Source of the DNA: Bog-950 sp046329515
GTDB lineage: Bacteria; Bacteroidota; Bacteroidia; Chitinophagales; LD1
Direction of reading: 5' to 3'
Length of the DNA stretch: 64,000 nt
Assembly: GCA_046329515.1 (NCBI GenBank)
Contig: JAXLUM010000001.1
Coordinates: forward strand, 930,001 to 994,000
Shown piece by piece: positions 18,420 through 27,129 of the stretch. The notes beneath the pieces were generated by a model. That model did no database searches. It was not told the origin of the DNA and worked only from the letters and a program-made list of their open reading frames with translations. Within the stretch, counting starts at the first letter, position 1. Each line of letters starts with the position of its first letter. The position numbers and the translations under genes are program-made.

Positions 18420-18761
18420 TTAAGATAAATGCTTGTTGATGTGCTTAGCCATTTCGAACATGCTAACGCTTTTCTTACCGCCAAACACAGCCTGCAGAGC
18501 AGAATCAGCGTTGATGTTACGCTTTTCTTTTGCATCCTGTAGTTTGTTTTTCTTAATGTAATCCCATACTTTTTTGGTAACCTCGGTGCGAGGCATTGCT
18601 TTGCTACCTACTACAGCTGCAAGTTGAGAGCTTGGAGTCATAGGTTTCATGAATGCTGGGTTAGGCTTTCTTTTAGCCTTTGCTTTAGGAGCAGCTTTTT
18701 TAGGAGCGGCTTTTTTTGCTGCCTTTTTAGGCGCAGCTTTTTTTGCTTTTTTGGTTGCCAT
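18420..18761 (-). CDS. SWIB-domain protein with histone-H1-like Lys/Ala/Pro tail
   Basis: A 113-residue small basic protein. Residues 1-35 are almost only Lys, Ala and Pro in AAPKKAAKK-type repeats, like histone H1 tails. Residues ~38-113 form a SWIB/MDM2 domain (MTPSSQLAAVVG, then VWDYIKKNKLQD, a basic turn, and AVFGGKKSVSMFEMAKHINKHL). SWIB domains in eukaryotes belong to chromatin remodelling complexes; bacterial versions fused to basic tails are known in Chlamydiae and Bacteroidota and are thought to be nucleoid-associated. DNA binding is inferred from the tail. It is a single gene with its own terminator. Confidence 0.85.
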   Translation of the reverse strand: MATKKAKKAAPKKAAKKAAPKKAAPKAKAKRKPNPAFMKPMTPSSQLAAVVGSKAMPRTEVTKKVWDYIKKNKLQDAKEKRNINADSALQAVFGGKKSVSMFEMAKHINKHLS

Positions 18762-18951
18762 GTTTAATTGTTTATAGAGCGAAAAGTAAGGAGGTACACC
18801 GTGAGGTGCAATTTTTAGCTGTATAAGTTATGCACACTGTGTGAATGTAAAGACGCAGATTTTCATTGGTAAAATGGCTTTTGCAACCTCAGTTTCGTAA
18901 AGCGAACTTGTCACTTGTTATACTTTGGTTATATTCGCACAGCTTTAAAAA

Positions 18952-19494
18952 ATGCAACGCCGCGTAATACTCGATACGAAAAAACTGGACTTAACCATAA
19001 CGCGCCTTTGCCACCAGTTGATTGAACAGCACAAAGATTTTTCTAATTCAGCCCTTATAGGTGTGCAGCCGCGCGGTGTTTACCTGGCCGACCGTATATA
19101 CCAAAAGCTTTGCAGCATATTAAAGCGAAACGATATAGAATACGGCAAGCTGGATATAACTTTTTACCGCGATGATTTCCGTAAAAAAGGACCAATGATA
19201 GCTGATGAAACAGCTATACCTTTTACACTGGAGAATAAGAATATTATACTGATAGACGATGTGCTATATACCGGCAGAACCATACGTAGCGCGCTTGATG
19301 CTATGTTAGATTACGGACGCCCTGCTGATGTAGAACTGCTGGTGTTGGTGGACCGCCGCCTGCAACGCCACTTGCCTATACAGGCAAAGTATGTAGGCAA
19401 GGTAATTGATTCTATAGTGTCGGAAAAGGTGAAGGTGGAATGGAAGGAGACGGAAGGTGATGATAAGGTTTGGATTGTTGATGATAAGGAATAA
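18952..19494 (+). CDS. pyrR: PyrR-like phosphoribosyltransferase (pyrimidine regulator / uracil phosphoribosyltransferase)
   Basis: A 180-residue type I phosphoribosyltransferase. The PRPP-binding loop IILIDDVLYTGRT is at 98-110, with the PyrR-type GVQPRGV loop (37-43) and FYRDDF (71-76). In Firmicutes PyrR binds pyr mRNA leaders to control attenuation and has weak UPRTase activity. It sits 22 bp upstream of pyrB, consistent with a pyrimidine operon. I see no obvious terminator/antiterminator leader in the ~190 bp upstream, so RNA-based control is unproven here. Confidence 0.88.
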   Translation: MQRRVILDTKKLDLTITRLCHQLIEQHKDFSNSALIGVQPRGVYLADRIYQKLCSILKRNDIEYGKLDITFYRDDFRKKGPMIADETAIPFTLENKNIILIDDVLYTGRTIRSALDAMLDYGRPADVELLVLVDRRLQRHLPIQAKYVGKVIDSIVSEKVKVEWKETEGDDKVWIVDDKE

Positions 19495-19516
19495 ATAACA
19501 AAAAATTATAAGGTCA

Positions 19517-20443
19517 ATGAGCGCTTTGAGCACGAAACATTTAACCGGTATCAAACCCCTTCATAAATCCGACATTGACCTCATTTTCCAAACTGCCGAT
19601 AATTTTAAAGAAGTTTTAAACCGACCTATTAAGAAGGTCCCTTCGTTGCGCGATATAACCATTGCTAACCTGTTTTTTGAAGATTCTACGCGCACGCGTA
19701 TTTCTTTTGAACTAGCCGAAAAGCGATTGAGCGCTGATACTATTAACTTTTCAGCCTCGGGTTCATCGGTAAAAAAAGGGGAAACCTTGTTGGACACGGT
19801 TCGGAATATATTGGCCATGAAGGTGGATATGGTGGTAATGCGCCATAGCAGCAGCGGGGCGGCAGAGTTTCTTTCGCAGCACATACCTGCCACTGTAATT
19901 AACGCCGGAGATGGAACACATGAACACCCTACACAAGGATTGTTGGATGGGTATTCGGTTTACAAAAAGTACGGTAGCCTTAAGGGGTTGAACTATCTTA
20001 TAATAGGTGATATAAAACACAGCCGCGTAGCCGGTAGCGATATACCATTAATGCTGAAGATGGGTGCCAAAGTGAAAGTATGCGGCCCGCCTACACTGGT
20101 ACCCAAGTATATTGAAGAGTTAGGGGTAACTTATGAACCTAACCTGAAGAAGGCTTTGGAATGGTGCGATGTGGCGAACGTATTGCGCATACAACTGGAA
20201 CGCATGGATATAAAGTTTGTGCCTAGCCTGCGCGAATACAGCCTGTTTTACGGCGTTAACCGCCAATTGCTTGATTCAATAAACAAGGACATTACCATAA
20301 TGCACCCTGGCCCAATTAACCGTGGTGTGGAATTAAACAGTGATGTTGCAGATTCCAAGCAATCTATCATTCTTCAGCAGGTGGAAAACGGAGTAGCCAT
20401 ACGCATGGCCGTACTATACCTGTTAGCCGGCAGAGAAAATTAA
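19517..20443 (+). CDS. pyrB: Aspartate carbamoyltransferase catalytic subunit
   Basis: A 308-residue enzyme making N-carbamoyl-aspartate from carbamoyl phosphate and aspartate, the committed pyrimidine step. The carbamoyl-phosphate site STRTR is at 57-61, the SSVKKGET loop at 82-90 and HPTQ at 137-140; HPGPINRG closes the active site near the C-terminus. Length is normal. It follows pyrR after 22 bp and is probably co-transcribed. No pyrI is adjacent. Confidence 0.95.
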   Translation: MSALSTKHLTGIKPLHKSDIDLIFQTADNFKEVLNRPIKKVPSLRDITIANLFFEDSTRTRISFELAEKRLSADTINFSASGSSVKKGETLLDTVRNILAMKVDMVVMRHSSSGAAEFLSQHIPATVINAGDGTHEHPTQGLLDGYSVYKKYGSLKGLNYLIIGDIKHSRVAGSDIPLMLKMGAKVKVCGPPTLVPKYIEELGVTYEPNLKKALEWCDVANVLRIQLERMDIKFVPSLREYSLFYGVNRQLLDSINKDITIMHPGPINRGVELNSDVADSKQSIILQQVENGVAIRMAVLYLLAGREN

Positions 20444-20464
20444 AAACTGATTTACAGTAAAAGC

Positions 20465-21334
20465 TTAAAAGCCGTAACCGTCGAAATCTTCGGTAAACTC
20501 ATCGGCTTTAAATGCCGGGTTAATTACAAGGTTGTAAAACTCGTAACGCTCAAACACGCCCTTATCATCAGCCATTTCCTGCAGAATAGGGAAGTTGGTT
20601 TCCTTATCAACAAATAATACGGTGCGGCGCGCATATGCGGTAGGCACTTTCAGTGTTTTGTTACTTAAATCTTCTTCAAAGTTCTTTACGCCATTAAGTT
20701 CTACCAGGTGGTATTCAGGTATAAGTAACTTATAGGCTACGTCATACATTTTTTCGCCGGGTAAAGCTTTGTAAGTGGTATAGGCCCAGCTAGGGTCGGT
20801 AATAATTATTTTGTAGCAGTTACGGTTATTCCAAACAATATCGCCGTCGTATTTAAATACCTCATCAAACTTACCCTGTGCATCGGCACGTTTAACGGCA
20901 TCGCCCATTATACGGGCTGTAGCTCCAAAACCTGCTGTTGTAATTATGTGGTGTTGTTCCTTGGTTAGTAAACTGTTAGTGGGTGCCAGTTTAATAGTTG
21001 GCAACATTTTGCCGGGGTTAACCAACGCTTTGTTGTTGTTCTGCCCCTTTACATAAAGTATTTCAGTGCCTTTATTGGGGTCGGTAACCATTTTCATGTA
21101 AACCTGCTGAGGGTTAACGCTTACCTTGGTAAAAATATCGCCACCGCGCAGGTTCTTCATGCCCACAATACGCTCATTGCTGCGCATGGTGTACATATAG
21201 CCTTTGCTTGAGTTTATGGCAGCAAGCATTTTGTTTACAATGGTATGCGTTTGACTTTCGGGCTGGTATTTGGCCGAGAAGTTTATAAAGGACAGGGCTA
21301 CAATAGCGGCAACAGTAAACAGCGTTTTTTTCAT
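20465..21334 (-). CDS. Exported protein resembling DUF1571 (LolA/LppX-like) proteins
   Basis: A 289-residue protein when started at the ATG on 21332-21334, which gives a good signal peptide (MKKTLFTVAAIVALSFINFSA). The frame extends 15 codons further upstream but without signal-like sequence. The mature part has a 'TMRSNERIVG', 'DIFTKVSVNPQQVYMKM' and long antiparallel-strand pattern like DUF1571 proteins, related in shape to outer-membrane lipoprotein-sorting LolA-like folds. A lipid- or lipoprotein-handling role is possible but unproved. It is convergent with pyrB (21 bp between stops) and has no conserved catalytic residues that I can identify. Confidence 0.65.
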   Translation of the reverse strand: MKKTLFTVAAIVALSFINFSAKYQPESQTHTIVNKMLAAINSSKGYMYTMRSNERIVGMKNLRGGDIFTKVSVNPQQVYMKMVTDPNKGTEILYVKGQNNNKALVNPGKMLPTIKLAPTNSLLTKEQHHIITTAGFGATARIMGDAVKRADAQGKFDEVFKYDGDIVWNNRNCYKIIITDPSWAYTTYKALPGEKMYDVAYKLLIPEYHLVELNGVKNFEEDLSNKTLKVPTAYARRTVLFVDKETNFPILQEMADDKGVFERYEFYNLVINPAFKADEFTEDFDGYGF

Positions 21335-21388
21335 GTTGGGGTTTATGTGGTAATTTTTGGAATTGTAATTTTCAAACACTGTGCCGAT

Positions 21389-21853
21389 TTAGTAAGCAAC
21401 ACCAATGCGCTTGTAAATAAAGCTCATTAACCAGGCCGGCCCTATCATAAGAAATTGTAAATCTTTTAAGAAGCTTGGTTTTTTGCCTTCCACGCTGTGG
21501 CCGTAAAACTGGCCTATCCAGGCAGTAACAAAAATACCTATGCAAACCGCCCACACCGGTAAACCGGCCGATTCAACAGCATAGCAACCTGCCAAACACA
21601 GAAGTGAAAAAATAAACATGCCTAACCATAAAGTGCGCGATAAGGTAAAGTAATAAATGGTTACCCCTAACAGCATAGGTATAGCTACGTTAAGCTTCAT
21701 ATTGCCTATAACCGTTACCGGAAACTGAATGCTGTAAAAGAAGCCCACTATACTGAAGAAAATTAGGGGTACGCAAATCCAGTGAATGGTTTTGTTGGTT
21801 GGGTTTTGGTGGCTTACGGCATACTCATCAAGCCATTGCTGAATTCCTTGCAT
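21389..21853 (-). CDS. Mpo1-like (DUF962) membrane protein
   Basis: A 154-residue protein starting at the ATG on 21851-21853 (MQGIQQWLDEYAVSHQNPTNK). It has the DUF962/Mpo1 signature: an N-terminal helix with His, the NPTNKTIHWICVPLIFFS segment, about four hydrophobic spans and a C-terminal AWIGQFYGHSVEGKKPSFLKD motif with His. Yeast Mpo1 is an iron-dependent dioxygenase that shortens 2-hydroxy fatty acids, and several His residues conserved there are present. The bacterial role is inferred from the family. It may share a transcript with the gene downstream (54 bp). Confidence 0.82.
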   Translation of the reverse strand: MQGIQQWLDEYAVSHQNPTNKTIHWICVPLIFFSIVGFFYSIQFPVTVIGNMKLNVAIPMLLGVTIYYFTLSRTLWLGMFIFSLLCLAGCYAVESAGLPVWAVCIGIFVTAWIGQFYGHSVEGKKPSFLKDLQFLMIGPAWLMSFIYKRIGVAY

Positions 21854-21905
21854 GTTTCTTTTTTTATTTAAGCCTGCGAAAGTATATGCAAGGGGGTATA
21901 AAAAC

Positions 21906-21932
21906 AAATGGCCCCGCGTTGCGAGGCCATTT
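21906..21932 (-). terminator. Terminator after the first of the T9SS type A trio
   Basis: An 8-bp outer stem (21906-21913 with 21925-21932) plus an inner CGC/GCG, 22 nt past the stop at 21955 on the minus strand and followed by a short T-rich stretch. It separates the secreted-protein trio from the Mpo1-like gene. Confidence 0.65.
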
Positions 21933-21954
21933 TATTTTGGTTGATTGGTATAAA

Positions 21955-22794
21955 CTATTGCGTAACCGATACACGCCTTGTAATGGCGTTACGGCCATCA
22001 GAAAGGCTTAAAAGGTAAACGCCTTCCGAAAGGTTGTTACGGTCAATAAGCGCAGTATTATCGCCTGCTTTTACTTCTAATTGACGGCTCATAACCAGCT
22101 TACCGGTAACATCAGTCATAGTAAGGGTGTATTGGCCTGCAACAGCTACGCTGAATTTAACTTCAGCGGTAGAGCTCATTGGATTAGGCATAACGTTTAA
22201 TGCTGTTACGTTGCCGGCTACATCATTAATAGCTGTTGGGCAGCTGGCAGATGCAGTTTGGTTAGTAGCATTTGCAGCGGTATCAACGTTAGGGCAGTTG
22301 CTGCCGCCTGCTGCTTTAACGCGCAGGTAAAGACGAATGCCGGTTTGGTCAACCAGGCTGGCAGGTACGGTTACAGGGCTTAATTGGCCATTTATCCATG
22401 CTTTAAGGGCTAATGCCAGTTTGTATTGGCCTTCGGCATCATTGGTAGTGCCCGAAAACTTTAAACAACCGTCTTCATTGGCAGAGTATCTCTTATCAGC
22501 CTGGTTAACCGCCCAGCAAATGCCGCAAGGCAGGTTATCAAGCGAAACGAATTCAATACTATCTACGCTTTGCTGGCCCAGAAAGTTGAACTGAGAAAAC
22601 ATGGTAAACTGCATAGCGTATTCGTAGTAAACGGTTTTTTCAGCGCAAGGCACTGTGTTTAGGTCCTGAAAACCACCGGAAGCGGGGCCACCGGTTGGGG
22701 TGCATACAAAAGAACCGTTACCGCCGGCACAGTTTTGAGCAAAAGCGCCTGCTGCACAAAGAGCAATAAAAAGTGTAGAAATTATTTTCTTCAT
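21955..22794 (-). CDS. Secreted T9SS type A protein with Ig-like (He_PIG-like) domain
   Basis: A 279-residue protein starting at the ATG on 22792-22794, which gives a clean signal peptide (MKKIISTLFIALCAAGAFAQ). The middle holds an Ig-like segment of the form LPxGxCWA...DGCLKFSGT...GQYKLALAL, reminiscent of He_PIG/cadherin-like domains (GLP-G-GTP-G-YTVTV) but with added Cys. The C-terminal ~75 residues are a type A sorting domain (LNVMPNPMSSTAEVKFSV, GKLVMSR, LSEGVYLLSLSDG, ending RRVSVTQ). It is the first in position of three neighbouring genes sharing this plan. Its function is unknown. Confidence 0.8.
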   Translation of the reverse strand: MKKIISTLFIALCAAGAFAQNCAGGNGSFVCTPTGGPASGGFQDLNTVPCAEKTVYYEYAMQFTMFSQFNFLGQQSVDSIEFVSLDNLPCGICWAVNQADKRYSANEDGCLKFSGTTNDAEGQYKLALALKAWINGQLSPVTVPASLVDQTGIRLYLRVKAAGGSNCPNVDTAANATNQTASASCPTAINDVAGNVTALNVMPNPMSSTAEVKFSVAVAGQYTLTMTDVTGKLVMSRQLEVKAGDNTALIDRNNLSEGVYLLSLSDGRNAITRRVSVTQ

Positions 22795-22944
22795 AATCTG
22801 TTTTTGGGTTAACAATCTGCGAATTATTCGCGGCACAAAACAACAGCAACTTTGGCTTTTACTAAAGCCTTTTAGGTTAAAGTTTTCAACAGAAAGGCCT
22901 GCTTTATAGGACGCGTGGTTTTCCGGGTTTTATATAGCAGAAAT

Positions 22945-22978
22945 AAAAAAGCCCCTTGATTGCTCAAAGGGCTTTTTT
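22945..22978. terminator. Bidirectional-type terminator after the second trio gene
   Basis: A stem formed by 22945-22959 and 22964-22978 (one internal mismatch) with a four-base loop, A-run on the left and T-run on the right. It lies 18 nt past the stop of the gene at 22997 on the minus strand. Confidence 0.85.
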
Positions 22979-22996
22979 ATTATGTCAGATACCTGA

Positions 22997-23842
22997 TTAT
23001 TCAGAGATTACAATTCTCTTGGTGCTGATGTTTTTGCCATCGGCTAAAGAGTAGAAGTAAACGCCTGCAGGTAAAGTGTTTTTAGCGATAACTGAAGAGT
23101 TCTCACCTACTTTAACTTCAATAGTGTTGCTGTAAACTTCTGAACCAATCATGTTAGTGATTTTTTCAGTCATAACACCACCCTTAGAGCTGTAGAAAGA
23201 AACAACAGCTTTGTCGTTGAATGGGTTTGGAACTACGCTAAGAGCGTTGATAGAAGTGATATCCTTTATAGCAAGGTTACAGTTGCCGCCTTGTGCAGTA
23301 GCGCTGTAGCCTGCCAGTTTGTTGAAAGAAGCAGTTTGGTTAGTATCAACCGCAACATCAGCATCGCCTGAGTTCTTAACACGTACGAAGTACTTAAGAC
23401 CGGCAGCATCAGCATTAGTTTGAACAGGGAAACCGATATCAGCAGTTACAACGATATACAGTTTGTACTGGCCTGGGTCAGAACATACTGTGCCCGTAAC
23501 TTTAATACAGCCGTCAGCCTGGTTAGCAAAAGTGTTGTTAGCAACGTTAGTAGCCCAACAAGTACCTGCAGGCAGGTTGCTGATAGTATCAATTTTTAAT
23601 GAGTTAACGGTAACTGTTTGGCCACCGAAAACAAACTGGTTAAAGTTTTTGAATTGGATGGTTGTGTTAGCATCAACACCGTTTACAACAGGTGCAAGGC
23701 TATCAGAAGCAGGTGATAAGCCTGGCTGAGTTAAGGTACCGCTTGGCGTGCAAACTGATGGGCCTGAATTACCGCAATACTGGGCGTTAGCGCCGAAGTA
23801 AAGCATAGAGAAAGAAAATAGTGTAAAAATTACTTTTTTCAT
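22997..23842 (-). CDS. Secreted T9SS type A protein with Ig-like (He_PIG-like) domain
   Basis: A 281-residue paralogue of the previous gene. Signal peptide MKKVIFTLFSFSMLYFGANAQ, then the same central segment (LPAGTCWATN, DGCIKVTGT, GQYKLYIVVTADI), and a type A sorting domain (LSVVPNPFNDKAVVSFYSS, GSEVYS, LPAGVYFYSLADG, ending KRIVISE). A CAAAGTTA at 23878-23885 is a -7-like TAACTTTG on the minus strand, 35 nt upstream of the ATG. It has its own terminator, so it is probably transcribed alone. Confidence 0.8.
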   Translation of the reverse strand: MKKVIFTLFSFSMLYFGANAQYCGNSGPSVCTPSGTLTQPGLSPASDSLAPVVNGVDANTTIQFKNFNQFVFGGQTVTVNSLKIDTISNLPAGTCWATNVANNTFANQADGCIKVTGTVCSDPGQYKLYIVVTADIGFPVQTNADAAGLKYFVRVKNSGDADVAVDTNQTASFNKLAGYSATAQGGNCNLAIKDITSINALSVVPNPFNDKAVVSFYSSKGGVMTEKITNMIGSEVYSNTIEVKVGENSSVIAKNTLPAGVYFYSLADGKNISTKRIVISE

Positions 23843-23944
23843 GAGCTATGTTCGTTTTTTGGGTTTACGTAATAATACAAAGTTAATTAAGGTTTTGAGT
23901 AACTGTATAAGTTATTCACAAAAATTTAAAATATGGTGGTTGCT

Positions 23945-25855
23945 TTATTGAACAACCACCTTTTTGTTGGTTCTTGAATGCGCAGTTTCAATATTTACCA
24001 GGTAAACGCCCTTAGGCATTTCGCTCAGGTTCAGGTCCTGGTTAAAGTTGCCTGAAAAGCCTTCTAACTTCTTCTGGTAAACAGTTTGGCCAATAAGGTC
24101 AGAAACTGTAATCGTAATATCCTCAGTGCTTTCTGATATGAACTTAAGGGTGAAATTACCGTTGTTAGGGTTCGGGTAAATGCTAAGGTCGTAAATAGGG
24201 TCGTAAGCAATTTGCTCAATACCTGAAATATTTAGTGTGTCAGGATTAGCGGCAGTTCTGCAGTTAGGGAAGTTTGTGTTATAAAGGTTGGCAGTATAAA
24301 TACCGTTGCCGTAATAAGGCAGGAATTTGCCGGTTTGGTTAGGTATTAAATTGCCGTTATAGAACCATTCCACTGAGAAACCTGAGGCAGGGAAAGGGCT
24401 AACAAACAACTGGGTGCCGTTATAAAGAATATTTACCACTGCAGGAGAAGCTGCGCCAACGGCAACTGAAACAGGAGCTGAATGTTCGGTGCAACCGGTT
24501 TCAAGGTTGGTGATTTTAGCAGTATAGCTACCGGCTACTTTGGTATAAATAGCAGTGTCGTTAGTTAAAAGTTCGGTGGTATCGTTTAGATACCAGTTAT
24601 ACAGGTAACCCGGTAATACAGGTGTAAGGGTGATTAAGGTAGAGTCGCCACTGCACAATGAGTCGTTAGCCACAGTTAATACAGGCACCGGAGGATGAGG
24701 GAAAACAATGATATCTACATTTTCAGGCGTAGTGCTAACCGCTACAGTATCAAAGGTTACAGCAATGGTGCTGTTGTTTAATATGGAAGTAACCTGGTTA
24801 GGCATACTTGGGGTAATAACGTGGTTGTTGATGTTATCATCCTGTGAACCAAAAGGGTTAGTACCTTGCGGTGGACCGGTATCTTCATCCCATACCTGAA
24901 TTTCAATTTGGTCCGCACAGTTGTCAGGAGGTATAGTCAGGTTAAGGTTACTGAACGTTACGCTATTAGCATCGCAAGGGTGGGCTGATCCACAACCGCG
25001 GTTGTTAAAGGCTAATGAGTTTACACGAATGTATATATCCGCATTTTGCGCGCCTGTAAGCTCTTCAATATCGCCGGTGTAGCCGCCTGAAACGTTAACA
25101 GTTACCTGTTTAATGCGGTAGGTGTAATAAGTGGTGTTTAATGTAAGGTGGAAGGTATCAGGAGTGGTATAGTTAACAGCACCCGGGGTTTTTACTGAAG
25201 AGGTTTGGCCGTTACCTAAATCCCAGCTATAGGAAATGAGGTTTGCACAATGCGTGTTGGTTAAAGTGGCGTTTAGGTTTACTCCTACTGAGTCGCAGGC
25301 ATGGGTTATACAACCGTTGCCAAGGTCAAAAGTGCCTGGGCAGGCTGAAACGCCGGGGTAAATTACCAGCGTATCTCTGTACGATTGAGCCTGGTCATTT
25401 GCATCAACTGAGCCCAACACAGGAACGCCGTTAGCTGTAACGTCAGCCAACAGGTTTACCGTTACATAATAGGTGCCCGGTGCTACAGGAGTGCCGCAAA
25501 AGTGAACACAACCTAAGCTATCGCCGCCTTGTACGTTGTAGCTTCCGTTTTGGCTTTTGTAATAGCTAAGGCCCGGAGGAAGACCCTGAATACCTACGAT
25601 ATCAATTTGGCGAAGTGTTACCGATGAACAGCCGCCGCACTGGCCCAGTGTAGTAGGGTCAGTAAGTTGCTTAGGCATGTAGAAAGAAATAACCGCATCA
25701 TAAGGCTGGCCGGCAGTATCATCAGGCAATGAATTACACAAGCCGCCGGTAGGCTTTTGTGCCGAGCAGTTAGTTGGCGTACAAGCCGAACACTGCGCCC
25801 TTAGCATTTGCATAGATGCAGAGAACAGGAAAACAAAAAGTAAAACCTTTTTCAT
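23945..25855 (-). CDS. Large secreted T9SS type A protein with Ig-like and PKD-like domains
   Basis: A 636-residue protein. Signal peptide (1-20, ending LRAQ) and a Cys-rich mature start. Residues ~40-165 carry the same Ig-like plan as the two smaller neighbours (LPPGLSYYKS...GCVHFCGTP...GTYYVTVNLLADV). A PKD-like domain follows (SYSWDLGNGQT, ~205-255), then a beta-rich domain with acidic loops (WDEDTGPP, SQDDNINN; ~255-375) that could bind calcium, a PKD/Ig-like stretch (~390-470), and a type A sorting domain (LSIYPNPNNGNFTLKF onward). Likely a surface or released binding protein. The ligand is unknown. Confidence 0.8.
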   Translation of the reverse strand: MKKVLLFVFLFSASMQMLRAQCSACTPTNCSAQKPTGGLCNSLPDDTAGQPYDAVISFYMPKQLTDPTTLGQCGGCSSVTLRQIDIVGIQGLPPGLSYYKSQNGSYNVQGGDSLGCVHFCGTPVAPGTYYVTVNLLADVTANGVPVLGSVDANDQAQSYRDTLVIYPGVSACPGTFDLGNGCITHACDSVGVNLNATLTNTHCANLISYSWDLGNGQTSSVKTPGAVNYTTPDTFHLTLNTTYYTYRIKQVTVNVSGGYTGDIEELTGAQNADIYIRVNSLAFNNRGCGSAHPCDANSVTFSNLNLTIPPDNCADQIEIQVWDEDTGPPQGTNPFGSQDDNINNHVITPSMPNQVTSILNNSTIAVTFDTVAVSTTPENVDIIVFPHPPVPVLTVANDSLCSGDSTLITLTPVLPGYLYNWYLNDTTELLTNDTAIYTKVAGSYTAKITNLETGCTEHSAPVSVAVGAASPAVVNILYNGTQLFVSPFPASGFSVEWFYNGNLIPNQTGKFLPYYGNGIYTANLYNTNFPNCRTAANPDTLNISGIEQIAYDPIYDLSIYPNPNNGNFTLKFISESTEDITITVSDLIGQTVYQKKLEGFSGNFNQDLNLSEMPKGVYLVNIETAHSRTNKKVVVQ

Positions 25856-25884
25856 ATTGTGTTGAGGGGTTTATTTGAAGTTGG

Positions 25885-25892
25885 CAAATATA
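25885..25892 (-). promoter_or_regulatory. -7 element for the 636-residue T9SS protein
   Basis: CAAATATA on the plus strand is TATATTTG on the minus strand, an exact TAnnTTTG, 29 nt upstream of the ATG at 25853-25855. No clear TTG is present at the expected -33 position. Confidence 0.4.
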
Positions 25893-26119
25893 GCTTTATA
25901 AAGTTAAGGTAATTACCTTACTGCCACTGCTAAAATAAGCTGTTAATAAGCACCGCAAAAATGTGGACGAAAGTGTTACTTCCGGCAGAAAATTCGCTTT
26001 TAATGGTAAAGGAAACCGGATGAAAGTTTTACTTAAGCGGGGAAAATTTAACAGTATTGCGATTTGGCCTTATGTTTGACAACGAAATATATGAAACGCA
26101 TAAGTCGTTTAAAACCAGA

Positions 26120-27115
26120 ATGAAGAAACTGCTGCCCTTTTTATTGGTATTGTTTTCAGGCCTGGCCTTTGGCCAACCCAACAGGCAAAATGCTAAAGCG
26201 CCCGTTAAGGCGCCACAGCCAAGCCTTAGCGCTACGGGCCTAAAGCATTTAAAATTAATGGAGGATACCCTGCAGGCACTGGGTGAAAAATTTACATACG
26301 ACAGCCTTTTGGACGAACGTAAAAAAGCCTGTTACACCTTTATACCAAAATTGGTGCAGGCGTTAAAGACCGAGAACTCTTTCTATTACCCTTTTGATTC
26401 ATTGGAAACCATGGCAAAGGTATATGCGCCTGATAGCAGCTTCCGCATATTTACCTGGCAACTGGTTTTGCCCAAAGGGCACTTCAGGTATTATGGGGTA
26501 ATGCAAATGCGCAGCAGCCAACTTAAAATTTTCCCTTTATATGATTTAAGCGATACCATGACCTACCACAGCCAATTGGTAACTACCAACGATAACTGGT
26601 ATGGTTGTTTATATTATAACATTATTGCAAGGCAGGTTGATAAAAAGCAGGTTTACACTTTGTTTGGTTACGAAGCGGCTGATGTAATTACCCGCCGGAA
26701 GGTTTTAGATATATTGACTTTTGACGATAAAGGCAAACCGAAATTCGGCGCCCCCGTTTTTTATGTAAAGTATGAGGAAGACAGTATGCACTATAAACGT
26801 GTAGATACCTTTTCGCGCTTTTTTATTGAATACAAATACAACGCCCCTACAGTGTTTAATTACGATGCCAATATGGGGATGATAGTGTTTGACCACGTAG
26901 CCCCGCCAAACGACAAAGCAAAGGGCGCCACGTTCAGCTATGTGCCCGATGGCACCTATGAGGGCTTTTTATGGCATAACAACCGCTGGGATTGGGTAGA
27001 GAAGGTATTTACCTTTGGTATTAACGAAATGGATAATCCGCCTGTGCCGGCACCTTTATTTGGCGACCCTAAACGACAGCCTGAACTGCCAACGGAAGAT
27101 GTAAAGCCTAAATAG
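26120..27115 (+). CDS. Exported protein of unknown function
   Basis: A 331-residue protein. The ATG at 26120 is chosen because it gives a typical signal peptide (MKKLLPFLLVLFSGLAFGQ); the frame is open 21 codons further up without such a sequence. The mature protein is beta-rich with many Tyr, Phe and Trp, including FRIFTWQLVLPKGHFRYYGVMQM and a C-terminal EGFLWHNNRWDWVEKVFT segment. I do not recognise the family. There is no sorting domain and no lipobox, so it is probably periplasmic. It converges with the OstA-like gene, 14 bp between stop codons. Confidence 0.65.
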   Translation: MKKLLPFLLVLFSGLAFGQPNRQNAKAPVKAPQPSLSATGLKHLKLMEDTLQALGEKFTYDSLLDERKKACYTFIPKLVQALKTENSFYYPFDSLETMAKVYAPDSSFRIFTWQLVLPKGHFRYYGVMQMRSSQLKIFPLYDLSDTMTYHSQLVTTNDNWYGCLYYNIIARQVDKKQVYTLFGYEAADVITRRKVLDILTFDDKGKPKFGAPVFYVKYEEDSMHYKRVDTFSRFFIEYKYNAPTVFNYDANMGMIVFDHVAPPNDKAKGATFSYVPDGTYEGFLWHNNRWDWVEKVFTFGINEMDNPPVPAPLFGDPKRQPELPTEDVKPK

Positions 27116-27129
27116 AAAAGGCCGAAATT

